A DNA stretch of 64,000 bases, from NCBI GenBank assembly GCA_032158295.1, contig CM063250.1, forward strand, positions 937,501-1,001,500, written 5' to 3'. Shown in pieces: positions 23,101 to 32,931 of this stretch. Position 1 is the stretch's first letter; the number at the start of each line of letters is the position of its first letter. The DNA comes from Pycnopodia helianthoides. Its lineage: Eukaryota > Echinodermata > Asteroidea > Forcipulatida > Asteriidae. The notes beneath the pieces were generated by a model. The model saw only the letters and a list, made by a program, of their open reading frames with translations. It was not told where the DNA came from and ran no database searches. Both the position numbers and the translations under genes were made by a program.

Positions 23101-26100
23101 AGAATCACAAATGCTACATGTAAGATATTTGCACAATAAAAAAATCTCTTGCCAGATTGTGCAAATCACATACACAATGTGACACCAAATGACCTTTGCT
23201 TCCGGTTGAAACCGGAAGTTCAAAATTCAGATTTCAAACGTTCATTTCTCATAAACCAAGAAGGGTATTGTCTTGAAACTTACCATGTGTATAGATTTGA
23301 GTATGTATATGACACCCAAATTATTTTGGTGCGTTGATGTCATCGATGACGTCATAACAATTAATCAACGTTTAATATTAAAAACAATTATAATCGGAGA
23401 ACCATAAATGCTACATGTAAGGTACTTGCACCATAAAAAAGCTCCGGCCGAATTGTACAAATCACATTCAAAGGGTGACCACATACGACCTGAGATATAT
23501 TTCTAAGTGAAATTGGCCATTAAAATATCAAAATCTCGATCCAATACCTTACGTGGCATGTGGCATACTACTCGCGACTGATTCCAGTGAAACGGAGTGG
23601 AAGCTAGCCTTATGTCAAGACGCTTGTTGCCTGACATTTAATTGCTATATGTTAAATGTCGTCCCCATTTCATTCAAACACAATCTGACATCACTCACGA
23701 ACACCTGTGTGTTTGTTGTTTACAAACACTGTACGTCTAGTTTGTGTTTTTTGGGGGGTCTAAAACACTTCGGTACACGTCATTTCTAAAATTCAGAGTT
23801 GCAAACACAGGTTTGTGTATGTACAAGACCCAAGCGTGACAACAGAAGTTCATATACTAGGCACTGGGGGTGATTAACCCTTATCCTTTAACCAAAGATG
23901 GGGAACACCATTATCGACTCGTCAACAACAAAGAAAGGGGGATCCATGACGCAATGACCAAACCGTGTATTAAAGATACGATGCGGGCATTCGGGCTGGA
24001 GACATGTAAAGACTCGATCGTACGTGTACAAATCAACATGTCCCAACAAAGTCTACCGACTCCATGACCGAACAAGGATCACATACTTCGTAATGATTTG
24101 TCGTTGCGGCTTGAGTATGCAGTATCGCGAGAAACACTGGATAATTCATATTGTCTAATTCTACCTCCATGGTTATACGTGAAGTAAAGTCTGGTTTTCC
24201 TCCATGGGTAAACGAATGAATTGCCTCATAAAATAATGCTACGCGGGGGGTATCATCAAGAAAAGGTGACATTAAATCGTTTTTGTTTGTGTGATAGCCG
24301 CCGTTTTCTGATTGACTTGCCGGGACACTAATTGCCGTAGTGTGTTTAGTCTGTGAGTCTGAGAAATAGTTTGTGATCGCCATGGCTGTGCCTAGGGGAA
24401 CTAGACCCTATCGTTATACGTGGGATACCATTACGACACCGGACATGGTTCGTCCAAATGGCATACACCATTCACGGAGGTGAAACGCGCCCCAAATATA
24501 ACTTTATAAGGTAGGTAACTTCCTTTATTGAAATAAAATCAAATTGTTCTGTAAGGAATTGGAAAATAGTTTTGTCGAGACTACAGTATAATGCTGGACA
24601 TAAAACTCCCCCCTTCCAAAATAATTGTTCATACACCCCAGACATTAATGTACACCCCTCCCTGAATTAATGGTTCAGTCTATCGGCTCCTCAAATTATG
24701 CAAATTAGGTATCACGTGACCCTAAATGCAGCCTTCTGATTGGTCAAGAGGCCCTAAACCCACTGGAAAAAATATAACCTGTACAGACGGGGAGTACTAA
24801 TGTGCTGGCAATGGTTCAAAACGGTACGGCTTAGCTCCGCGAACCTCGACATTCTCTCTGAGTTTCTGTCCTGTTCCTCTTCCGGAGAGCTCCCCTGGTC
24901 GCTTGAGCTGATATTATACTAATCAGAAGTGCTTGATGCACCAATCTCTTCTTCTTCAACACTGTATTCTTCCCACGAATCGGTGCTTTCTGACATTTTG
25001 ACAGCCGAGTTTCATTCAGTGGTGCCATTTCGCATGCAATCGTACACGATCATTTATGGGGTAAACAAACCCGTCCGCATTGTGACGTCACAGTGCTGTT
25101 TCGATTCCTAGGTGCGTTTAGGGCCTTTTCGTGAAACCTGGCGCCTTTGCCCAGTGTAACACTGATCAAAATGTTTTTTCTTACGTTATGAATTTTTTTT
25201 TATTGGGTTACACTCATTGTGTATGTAATCATTATGCACTCATTTACCTTTTTACAACAAAAAACCAACAATGTCAATTTTGTTCAAGTTGATCTTTAAT
25301 CTATGTTCACCCCCATAGTGTCTTCCATCTGTCCCTCCCCAAACCCTTCCCGGTACTACCATCATAGCACCACGCGGACCATTAAACGGTTACGAGTATT
25401 GTAGTTTGTAGGCCTACAGTAAATAAAATTGAAGTTATTTCTGTTCGCGTCAAAAAAGACTTGTGTCCGTGTAAATATCGAACATCTATTAGTTATAATT
25501 GGCATAAACTTATTTCGGGTAGATGATTTTATGTTTGGTTCATATGCTATTGTATTAAAAACGTAATTTTAACTTTTAAGTCTGCGTGAGTCACAAATCT
25601 TGACTCTGCATTATCGTCTCTCTACAAAGTAAATTGATTTTTTAAAATTGTTATTGACCCGTGTGGAAAAAAAACCCGCTTATAGCATTGTTTTTCATAA
25701 GCTGATCTGTGGTTATCGGGCGAATAATGACTTGCAATTACATACAAGAGTGTTAGGCCTACACTCCCGTTAAAGTCAGCTCTGCCAGGTCTCCACATAA
25801 TCTTCACCCGTACTTCACGTCACAATCCCGGTCAGCGTGTGCAGCTTGCATGGGTTGCCACTCGGAGTTTCGCTGCGCCGAGCTTGCATTAACTCACTGA
25901 GTCCGATGAATAGACACGTCTAAGTCTCTGACCAGACTCTATGATGATTGTACAAAAAAGCAATAGCATTGGCCAGATACGATATAAAGACTCGGTCAAG
26001 TTTAGAATTAGAGCCATAGGTTTTGTACACATATACAAAAAGCGCAATAAATGATGTCATAGTGACGTCGTCCGGCATTTTAGACTAACAAATAGTTATA

Positions 26101-29100
26101 CAGTATCCCACAAGTATATAATCGAAAAAAGTTTGACGATCGGACATATACTTTTTGAGATATGGTGGTCTCAAGATTGGCTAGTTAAATCTTCATGTCA
26201 TTATAACTAAGTAAACTAATTAAACTAATTAATTAAGTTAAGCTAATTGCAATTAAATATAACTTCATGATCTAAGCTTTAATATGATATAGGATCCGAC
26301 TCTTTTATACTAAGCCGAGTATGATTTTTGGAGGCCACAAATTCGTGTACAAATCATATGGGATTTTCGATGGAAGGAAAGAATAATAAGAAGAAAAACA
26401 AACTAGACAATAGGTTTTGTGAACAAACACAAAGCTGTTCCTTGTAGTTTTGCTTTGATTAAGCACTCCAGACCTTTAAAGTGGGTCTGACTTCAAGATA
26501 GAAGACCCTTCAACTTTGACATGCCCTTATTTGGACTTTATAGTGTATATTAAAACCTTAACCTAACAGTTCTGATACTGACTCTAAAATCGAACAGGTC
26601 TCACAAGTTATGTAGAGCAAAATACCCCTAGTATCAAGGAACAGTTCTCACAAGTTATTACGTAAAGCGAACTACCCCTCAATAGGAACAGGTCTCAGAA
26701 GTTAGTTTGTAAAGCAAACTACCCCTAATATCAAGGAACAGGTCTTACAAGTAAGTACGTAAAGCGAACTACCCCTAATATCAAGAACAGGTCTCACAAG
26801 TGAGTACGTAAAGCCAAATACCTCTCATATCAAGGAACAGTTAGTATGTAAAGCGAACTACCCCTAATATCAAGAACAGGTCTCACAAGTGGGTACGTAA
26901 AGCCAAATACCTCTCATATCAAGGAACAGTTAGTATGTAAAGCGAACTAAACCCTTTAAGTTGAGGAACAGGTCTGAGAGGTTACCATGTAAAGCTTGGT
27001 CAATGATGTTTGTATACAAATCGTAATTGTAGCATTGTGTGTGTCTTTTTTAATACTGGGTATGTTATTCTTGTTGGGCTAAAATAGTAAAATAAAAAAT
27101 ATGTTTATGAGTTTATTGTAAATTTTTGCTTTTCACCCCGAGTCCAACACTGACCCTGTAGCCATGGAAAATGTAATTTCTTTTGTCTACACCTTATCCC
27201 GATCAGCTTTGTTTATTGCCCTATTGTGAAACCACCACCAAGTTTTTTGTTTGCTACACTGTGATTTCCCGAAGTAATGCGTTCGCACAAAAACCCTTAA
27301 ACATGTGGTTTTCAGGCGAATTGGTCCCTAGCGCAAACAAGTCTGCTACACCCGCACGCACGTCGTACAAAACCCAGGCGGTCTGTTTTCTACGTTCACG
27401 CTGTCGCCTGAATAACGAACGGAGAGCTGATGGTGTTACAGCTAAATAACGAACAGAAAAAGAAAGGACATGTAAAAAAAAAAATCACAGGAAAACAAAC
27501 ATCAACAATTTGAGTTGACCTATTTAATGGAATAAGTCGACTTATGCCAAGGCGACTTACTAATACTAAAATTCGTCTTACTATTTAGATAATTTTATTT
27601 TGATAACAAACTATCAAGACATTAAGTTCGTCAGTAAGTAGTCTTGGTGAGATGGTTTAGTATAGGACAAGTCGACATCTCCGTTTTAGTAAGTCGTCTC
27701 GGTGGGACAGATTATCAAAACAAGTCGACATCTTAGTGTCAGTACAATGACCTACACCAACTTCAGTGTGCTTCTACTAATGAAGGTGATCCCCAAAATG
27801 TGTTGTCGCAAGTAACTTGCAGGCACTGATTATAAACACAGCGTTTGCGGTCAGAAGTTTGCTGTAAAAATGTTTTTCACTTCTTACTGATTTGTGTTCT
27901 CTCTTGTTATTTGGTCCTAAGATGGTTTCCATACGAACGACGATGATCAGTTTAGGCTACTGTTCAAATGCTTTAACTATTATGTTTTCGTAAATGCAGC
28001 AAGTCTGCTGTTTTAAAACAAAATTGTTGAGTGGACGGATTGAGGTTTGCATGTACACGATCTGTATATTGACTGCAACAACAACAACTGAAGAGGTGTG
28101 TTGTCTTGTCATTTAACCTTCGAGAAAGACTCTGCTGGGGTCGAAACGTCAGGCCACTAACTAACTTTTTGCATTTATTATGGCCTACTACAGGTCCTTT
28201 TGGTTGGTAAGCAGTTTGCAACAGCTAACTCTATTTTCTCAAGATTTTATTTATTGACACTTCTCTTGAAGGAATCAAAGAGAAAGTTCCGGACACAGAG
28301 ACCGTTCCCGTCGGGCTGCGCAAACTGAAAGAGTTCGGCTTGTGGAACGTCATTCTTGAAGTGGACTTCAGCGACAACACGTACGACTTCAAGACGTTTA
28401 CAATGGACGACCTGTGCCGGCTGACCACCAAATGGATCCGCTGGGCCCACGACAACCTTCACGAGAGCTCCAAGGTATTTATCAATCTAAGGGACATGTC
28501 TGACGTCATGGATGAAAACCCTCTCAGAGTCTTCCAGATGGTTGAGTACCTGGCCCGGCTGCCAAGCAATATCCGACCCTACGGCATCATCTTCGAGGAG
28601 TCCCGCGGTACCCGCCTGCCTGAAGAATGCGGCAACTGGGCCAAGTACATCCGGAAGACCATGGATGTGAACGGGTGGAAGGCCCACCTTCTTATCCACA
28701 TCCATGAGAAATATGGCTTCGCCGATAAGTCGCAACTTGAGGTAAAGTTTCAACTTATAAATTCCAAATACTTCTTAAATAGACCTTAAATAGATAGTTA
28801 CGTAAGTTTAGTTATAAATAAAGCAATTGTGTTCTCCTTAAGGAAGAAGTTTCACTGGCCTGTTTTATTTGAAGTTATGTGTAATAGTATCCCGGTAGGC
28901 TGACAAAGCCATAATATAATGGTGGAAGATCCGGGTGTCGATCCCGGTACCTCTCACATTTCGAATTGTTTCTGTCATGTTCTGTCTAATCAGGGTTTGC
29001 TCAACGGGTGCAATGGTACATGGGGAAGCATCTGCATCGAGGGTGCATCTCTAGGCAACGCCTCAACCTGTGTCACCATGCTGAACCTCATCCGTATGGG

Positions 29101-30955
29101 CAACAAGAATGTCCAGAAGAAGTTCAACTGCACTTACCTGAGAAAGGCCGCTATCAAGGTCACCGAGATCACCACAGGCAAAAAGCCTCACATCAAGCAG
29201 CCTATCTACGGGGCCAGAGCACTGGACTTCGTCTTTAGCTTCGGAAAGGAGGACTTTGACCTGGCCGATTTCTTTGGGGAAGAGGCACCGGCGAGAATTA
29301 GCACCCTCTCCTCCAATGAAATGATGCAATCCCGCATGATCAAGCTCTTCGGACCTAACTCTCAGTTCACTCTTGGCATGGCTAATAAGATGAAAACGGT
29401 CATGCTCCGGGATCTCAAAGAGAACAGGTAGGCTTGACAACGGTTTGGATCCTGATTTCAGTCTTAGAAGTATCTTACGTTTTATCCAATAAGCCAGCTA
29501 TTGAGCCAGAAGAAACGGTTAGTGTCAAACTCTTCAATAATTACGTATTCCATCTTGCAGAATTTAAGTGTTTCGTGATTAAATATTGTTTGATGAAACG
29601 TTTCATGCATGCAACGTTTCTCAGACTGTGTATTCCAACTACGATTCATTACGACATAACCGCTTCAGATTTGTTGGCGACATCTCAGAAACGCTACTAC
29701 CTTTTGAATTGAAATTTCCACAAGTTAGTTTAATAATGTATATATCTATATTTATTTAGGGTTACAAAAATCCAGCGGTTCCAAAAACCAAAGGTACACT
29801 TTGCCTTAATGTGTGGTAATCAAAGCCTCCAATGCCCAGAAACCAATCATGAAAGACAACAGGACTTGGTTTCATATTGCTGCCTAGCCTCAACTCACGC
29901 TGGCTTATAAATCTGGTTCTACTTAGACCAAAGGATCATTCAACATTGAACAAAAAGGATCCGATAAGACGTCGCCGGTTGACACACACTCCACTAAGGG
30001 TGCACCCCACCAAATAATCTCCCATAGTGCAAAATGCTAAATATTCAAAAATTCACGAAAAAATATACTTAGAAGTCTCACAGCTTTTAACAGTAAAGGG
30101 AAAATTATTAATTGACTCTTGAACTTTTTATCTCTGCTCAATTTTATATGGGGAGTCCCTGGGCCCGTCGAGTTATTCTCCCTCCAAGTAAAAACACCCC
30201 TACACAGGAGTAATTTTCAAAACGTCTAAGCATCAATCTTGAAAACTGTCCCTACACCTCTCAGCAAATAGGACCTTTTATTTCATGGCCTATGTCATCC
30301 AAAATACCTCAAGTTGGAAGTCAACAACCCCCAGGTCACAATTGGGCAACATTTTTACACTGAAACACTTTCTGGGGGCTCTCAAATCTGTCGAATATAG
30401 AATATTTTGAGGGCCTACACAAAATTAAATGAGCTCGATGCTCTGTTTTCTCCTATTTGGTGGGGTGCACCCCTAATGTTTTACAATATCTGACTTTATA
30501 CATGCAGGAAGGAAGAGTACATGAGTGAAGTGGGGCTCGCCATCCTCTTCGATCGCTCCGGAGGTAAGCTAACGGAGCCGATGGTAGCCGCCATAGACAA
30601 AATGGAGATTAAGAGTCTCCACTCTCAGTACCTCATCGCTGAGATCCGTAAGATGTGGGACATCTGGGACTTGAGGGAGGAAGAATCAAAGGATGACATG
30701 CTGAATTTCGACTCCTTCTACAACGGCTTCATGGCACCATACTTCGCCTGCTACCGTTGCATGGACACCAAGAAGGGATTACAGGCCATCGACATGGACC
30801 AAGATGGACAGGTGGATTGGAACGAGTTCTTGGTGTACCTCAAGTGGGCGGTTCGTGAGTACCCACAGACCGAGAATGTAGAGGATTTGCTGGATATCAC
30901 GTTCCGGAAGGGACTTATCCCAGCCATGCGAGATGAAGCCATCAACATGGCCTGA
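13829..30955 (+). CDS. DRE-TIM metallolyase (HMG-CoA lyase/isopropylmalate synthase-like) fused to a C-terminal EF-hand pair, complete
   Basis: Four exons (13829-14165, 28272-28741, 28994-29427, 30508-30955) join in exact phase (1, 0, 2) to give 562 residues. The barrel shows the DRE-TIM signature. D41 N S I R45 E46 sits at strand 1. An HxH metal-binding pair (H255-I-H257) and EGASLGNAST (N291) follow, corresponding to the HxH and GN elements that hold the divalent metal in HMG-CoA lyase, isopropylmalate and homocitrate synthases. The last exon carries an EF-hand pair: the first loop is degenerate, and the second, DMDQDGQVDWNE (509-520), is a canonical calcium loop. No signal peptide is seen, so it is probably cytosolic. 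The likely chemistry is acyl-CoA or 2-oxoacid carbon-carbon bond formation or cleavage, but the substrate cannot be read from sequence. The ATG at 13829 has a good context (ATCATGG); the open frame upstream has no other ATG. A calcium-tuned enzyme is an inference. Confidence 0.9.
14184..14415. mobile_element. non-autonomous inverted-repeat element (TTAAAGGAACATGTTGCC)
   Basis: It begins TTAAAGGAACATGTTGCC just inside intron 1. It contains GTAGAATATAATGATTCACACAA and a palindrome at 14350-14398 (CCGCCATTTATGGGAGTCAA against its reverse complement with a 4-nt interruption). I recognise this as a common dispersed family in echinoderm genomes. Confidence 0.7.
14811..14846. repeat. perfect 11-bp inverted repeat
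   Basis: AGGACGTCAGT at 14811-14821 and ACTGACGTCCT at 14836-14846 flank a 14-nt loop. Both arms contain a GACGTC core. Confidence 0.8.
15526..18479 (+). pseudogene. protein-primed family B DNA polymerase of Polinton/Maverick type, decayed
   Basis: A nearly full-length polymerase frame lies in intron 1 of the metallolyase gene. The N-terminal part has a basic RGRPRK segment and DHRCYMQP. The 3'-5' exonuclease motifs are present: Exo I FFDFECMQ near 15960, Exo II NFKGYDSYF near 16175 and Exo III YCQSDVDIL near 16550. The polymerase motifs are motif A DFTSLYP near 17203, motif B LMLNSFWGKFG near 17770 and motif C near 18055. The C terminus (DTLPYGY) is intact. Damage includes stop codons between 15720 and 15960, a one-base frameshift near 16850 and a TGA at 18112. 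Motif C reads YYTDS where the family has DTDS, so a catalytic aspartate is lost. No integrase, ATPase, protease or capsid gene of the same element was found in the window. Confidence 0.87.
18838..19215 (+). repeat. T-rich low-complexity block
   Basis: About 380 bp dominated by T runs with few purines. It begins some 350 bp downstream of the polymerase relic. It could be a degenerate poly(dT)/poly(dA) insertion tail or slippage-grown sequence. Confidence 0.7.
19216..21463. other. no gene seen
   Basis: Unassigned intronic sequence. A short basic open frame at 20647-20742 is noted among the rejected items. Nothing else stands out. Confidence 0.4.
21464..22449. repeat. 47-bp hairpin satellite, 21 units
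   Basis: The unit is TTTAGGTGTTCGGGCATTCC followed by GCCCGAAAACCTATTGTTAC and TGTTCTG. The array is 986 bp, which equals 21 units of 47 less a single-base deletion near 21671. Each unit can fold: TTCGGGC pairs with GCCCGAA around ATTCC, and AGGT pairs with ACCT beyond one G-A mismatch, giving about 11 bp of stem. Units are almost identical. Changes include one base near 21617, one near 21650, ATCG near 22108, and CCTTTTG in place of CCTATTG in three of the last five units. It lies in intron 1 of the metallolyase gene. Confidence 0.97.
22450..23480. repeat. degenerate 300-450-bp repeats with TGACGTCA and TTCCGG palindromes
   Basis: Two kinds of marker recur. GATGACGTCATCGA(C/T)GACGTCATAAC appears near 22577, 23035 and 23333. 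TG(T/A)GACC...ATG(T)GACCTTTACTTCCGG appears near 22731, 22885 and 23185. Between them lie similar phrases such as AGAACCATAAATG. The unit near 23197 contains a CTTCCGGTT / AACCGGAAG hairpin. The block follows the 47-bp array directly. Confidence 0.8.
24087..24383 (-). CDS. orphan open frame, possible first exon
   Basis: An ATG in an excellent context (GCCATGGCG) opens 99 codons with protein-like composition. It includes DLMSPFLDDTPRVALFYEAI and TSRITMEVELDNMNYPVFL. It ends at TACGAA|GTATGTG, a good splice donor in phase 0. Without splicing the frame runs to 24033 (116 codons). I do not recognise the family, and no next exon was found at lower coordinates. It lies antisense inside intron 1 of the metallolyase gene, among mobile sequence, so it may belong to a transposon or to a separate small gene. 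Confidence 0.35.
24700..25120. other. GC-rich patch, possible promoter-like sequence
   Basis: Contains CACGTG near 24714, GATTGGTC (an inverted CCAAT box) near 24738 and TGACGTCACA near 25082, and is more CpG-rich than its surroundings. No transcript start can be placed. Confidence 0.3.
25121..26590. other. no gene seen
   Basis: Unassigned AT-rich intron sequence. An AATTAA-rich low-complexity stretch lies near 26205-26270. Confidence 0.4.
26593..26995. repeat. tandem cluster of a roughly 50-bp unit, about eight copies
   Basis: The unit is AGGAACAGGTCTCACAAGT followed by A(C)GTAAAGCGAACTACCCCTAATATCA. Some copies lack the GTCTCACAAG part, giving alternating long and short units in the last third. 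Confidence 0.85.
27530..27760. repeat. cluster of AAGTCGAC-containing degenerate repeats
   Basis: AAGTCGAC(T/A) recurs at about 27536, 27669 and 27723, with AGTAAGTCG and GGTGAGATGG / GGTGGGACAG between them. This is probably part of a degenerate inverted-repeat element. Confidence 0.5.
28272..28741 (+). CDS. metallolyase/EF-hand gene exon 2
   Basis: The acceptor CTTGAAG| completes a Gly codon split after 14165. The exon reads IKEKVPDTE through LEVDFSDNTYDF to HLLIHIHEKYGFADK, which carries the HxH metal site. The donor GAG|GTAAAG is in phase 0. Confidence 0.92.
28914..28962 (+). repeat. tRNA-like 3' arm fragment
   Basis: GATCCGGGTGTCGATCCCGG followed by TACCTCTCAC resembles the T-arm and 3' acceptor side of a tRNA-derived SINE. 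It lies 30-80 bp before exon 3 of the metallolyase gene. No complete tRNA cloverleaf can be drawn. Confidence 0.4.
28994..29427 (+). CDS. metallolyase/EF-hand gene exon 3
   Basis: The acceptor CTAATCAG| is followed by GLLNGCNGTWGSICIEGAS-LGNAST, matching the last barrel strands of the family. The exon then forms a helical linker (KPHIKQPIYGARALDF and KLFGPNSQFTLGMANKMK). The donor AACAG|GTAGGC leaves two bases. Confidence 0.92.
29428..30507 (+). other. intron 3 of the metallolyase gene
   Basis: The phrase GGTGCACCCC(A/T)...CACCAAATA(A) near 29998-30020 is mirrored by ATTTGGTGGGGTGCACCCCT near 30456-30475. This inverted pair brackets a 480-bp segment that may be an inserted element. Confidence 0.5.
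30508..30955 (+). CDS. metallolyase/EF-hand gene exon 4 (EF-hand pair and stop)
   Basis: The acceptor ACATGCAG| opens the exon. It encodes a helical lead-in, then a non-canonical first EF-hand (around WDLREEESKDDMLNFDSF). The second loop is canonical, with acidic residues at 1, 3, 5, 9 and 12 and Gly at 6. The stop TGA is at 30953-30955. Confidence 0.92.
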
Positions 30956-31188
30956 AATGAATACATCCATAACAAAATACTAAACCCTAAATAATGATGT
31001 CTGTTTATTTTAATGTCTTTTTTTTTTTTTTACGGGGATTGCTCTTTCAGATAGTGATTTAGTTCGCTTTCTGGCAATCCGTAGGCTGCCGTTTGTTTTT
31101 GTATTTGTACTTATCCCTTTTTTCATAATTAGACTGACTGTTTTTCCAAGTCTTCAGTTTAATATGCTTTTTTTTTAAAGCCTGAATG

Positions 31189-31194
31189 AATAAA
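31189..31194 (+). promoter_or_regulatory. candidate polyadenylation signal AATAAA
   Basis: The first clear AATAAA on the plus strand after the stop codon; it would give a 3' UTR of about 250 nt. It lies in an AT-rich stretch, so it could be fortuitous. Confidence 0.4.
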
Positions 31195-31199
31195 TAATA

Positions 31200-32590
31200 A
31201 AAATACAAAAAGTCTCTAGGTGGTCCGGTATAGACACTGACAACAATCCATATTTCCATCGCTATACAGGGTTTATACTCAATTAAAAATGGTTGGACTC
31301 TTATTGTCCTGCCCTAAGTTTATACAATTATTTGAGATGTATTTTTTAATAATCTGGGATGGCAAGGTTGGGGCCAGGTACTTGTCTGACCTGGATCCTT
31401 TGGTCAACCCGGCTTAAGTCGGTCTAGTGTCCAGACCCTCATTCTGTATACACGGAATCCATGTAACTTTTTACTCGTGGCTTTAAAATGATTACATTTC
31501 GGGGTTATAGCTCAGTGTTTTTTTGTTCGCTGGGTCACTGTTTAAAGCAACTGACCAGAAACAAGAGTTTCATTATGGAGTAGTATAGACTATACAGAGA
31601 ATGGCATAATATTTGCAGTACGCAAAGTATCAGTTATAATACCAGTATAGTATGAGAAAATATTGTCCGATATTGGTACTAGGACATTAAAGATAACACA
31701 ATAATCTGTCAGTTTTTAAAACCCTAACACAGAAGCTGTCCTAATCCATAAAACTCCACTTATTAATTGTGAAGACGCAACTTTTTAATCGCAAAAAAAA
31801 GGAAAACAAAATTTAAATAACAAATAAGAACAAAGAGGAAATTGCCATTAAATTTGTACGGTGTTTTTCAGTTTTAGATTAAAGTTAAAATCGGCTGATT
31901 GCAAGTTGCTTTCCTAATTGCAATAAGTCAAAATCCAAATGTCAAATGTAAGTAAGAATCCAAAAATTCAAATACTCGTACTAGTAGTTTAGCTACAGCA
32001 CAAAATCCACTAATTTTGAGCAAAACCGTGGTAGGGTTTTAGAAGGTGTTCAGGTGGTTTTGATATAAACCTTTGTTGATATAAAGCACACATGACTTCT
32101 AACTGTGACAACACTGGGTACAACTTTTACCCAACACATGTCACTTTGTGAGCAAACCTTAGTGGAGTTACATGTTACTCTTTGTTGGGTAATGCTACTT
32201 GTTTTAGCTTATTCTTGGGGAAAATTGTAACCAAACGAAGGAGTAATGATTTACACAACAAAAAGGTTGTTCGCCGAGGGGTATGTGTTAGTTTTCGCTC
32301 GGCCCACCGGTTTTATCCAGGACTGCTGGAATGGGCTGATAAAGCTTGTACAAATTCGTGATCAGGATATAATGATACACGATAAGAACGATTGTACTAC
32401 ATACACAATATAATAATGTAAATGATTAATTAGCCGTCTTTTAAAACCAAAGTCACAAGAAGAATCAAACTATTCAGATCATAAATGATACAATAAAGCA
32501 CCTGTTTTTAGTACATGGCAAAGAATGACAATAGTTACTTCCAATGGATTTACACAACAGAGCTACATTATTATTGATGTCGAATCTTTC
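31200..32590. other. no gene seen
   Basis: Intergenic, AT-rich. Nothing beyond short A or T runs was recognised. Confidence 0.4.
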
Positions 32591-32931
32591 TTAAAGGCCC
32601 TGTACACTATTGGTAAGATCGAAAAACACAATGTTCACAGACTCACACATAACTTACATGGTTTAAAGTAAATAATGGTAGAAAGGGTTCCTTAAAATAT
32701 TTCTGCCTAAAATGCTATCATTTTTGAGAAACGAGTAAAACAATAGTAATTATCGTGCGCGATAATTTGAAAAAACAGAAAACACATAAGATCTCTTTTC
32801 ATTATTTTCTCGTGACCTCGATGACCAATTGAGCTCAAACTTTCACAGGTTTGTTTTTTATGCATATGTTGAATCACACAAAATGTGGACACTGATTTTG
32901 AGCCGTTACCAAAAGTGTACAATACCTTTAA
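32591..32931. mobile_element. piggyBac-like MITE with TTAA target duplication
   Basis: The termini AAAGGCCCTGTACACTATTG and its near-inverse CCAAAAGTGTACAATACCTT pair over about 24 bases. Both ends abut TTAA (32591-32594 and 32928-32931), the target preferred by piggyBac-type transposases. The 341-bp body has no transposase frame. The relic at 4479-4745 has a related end. Confidence 0.75.

Noticed and set aside
24831..25028. Minus-strand open frames, including one starting MSESTDSWEEYS
   Set aside because: Both are short, with no domain and no convincing splice structure. The acidic start is suggestive only.
28914..28962. Functional tRNA gene
   Set aside because: Only a T-arm-like segment is present; no D-arm or anticodon stem can be drawn.
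28919..29431. Open frame extending exon 3 upstream to a start at 28919
   Set aside because: The acceptor CTAATCAG| at 28993 fits the phase of exon 2, and the upstream residues come from a tRNA-like repeat.
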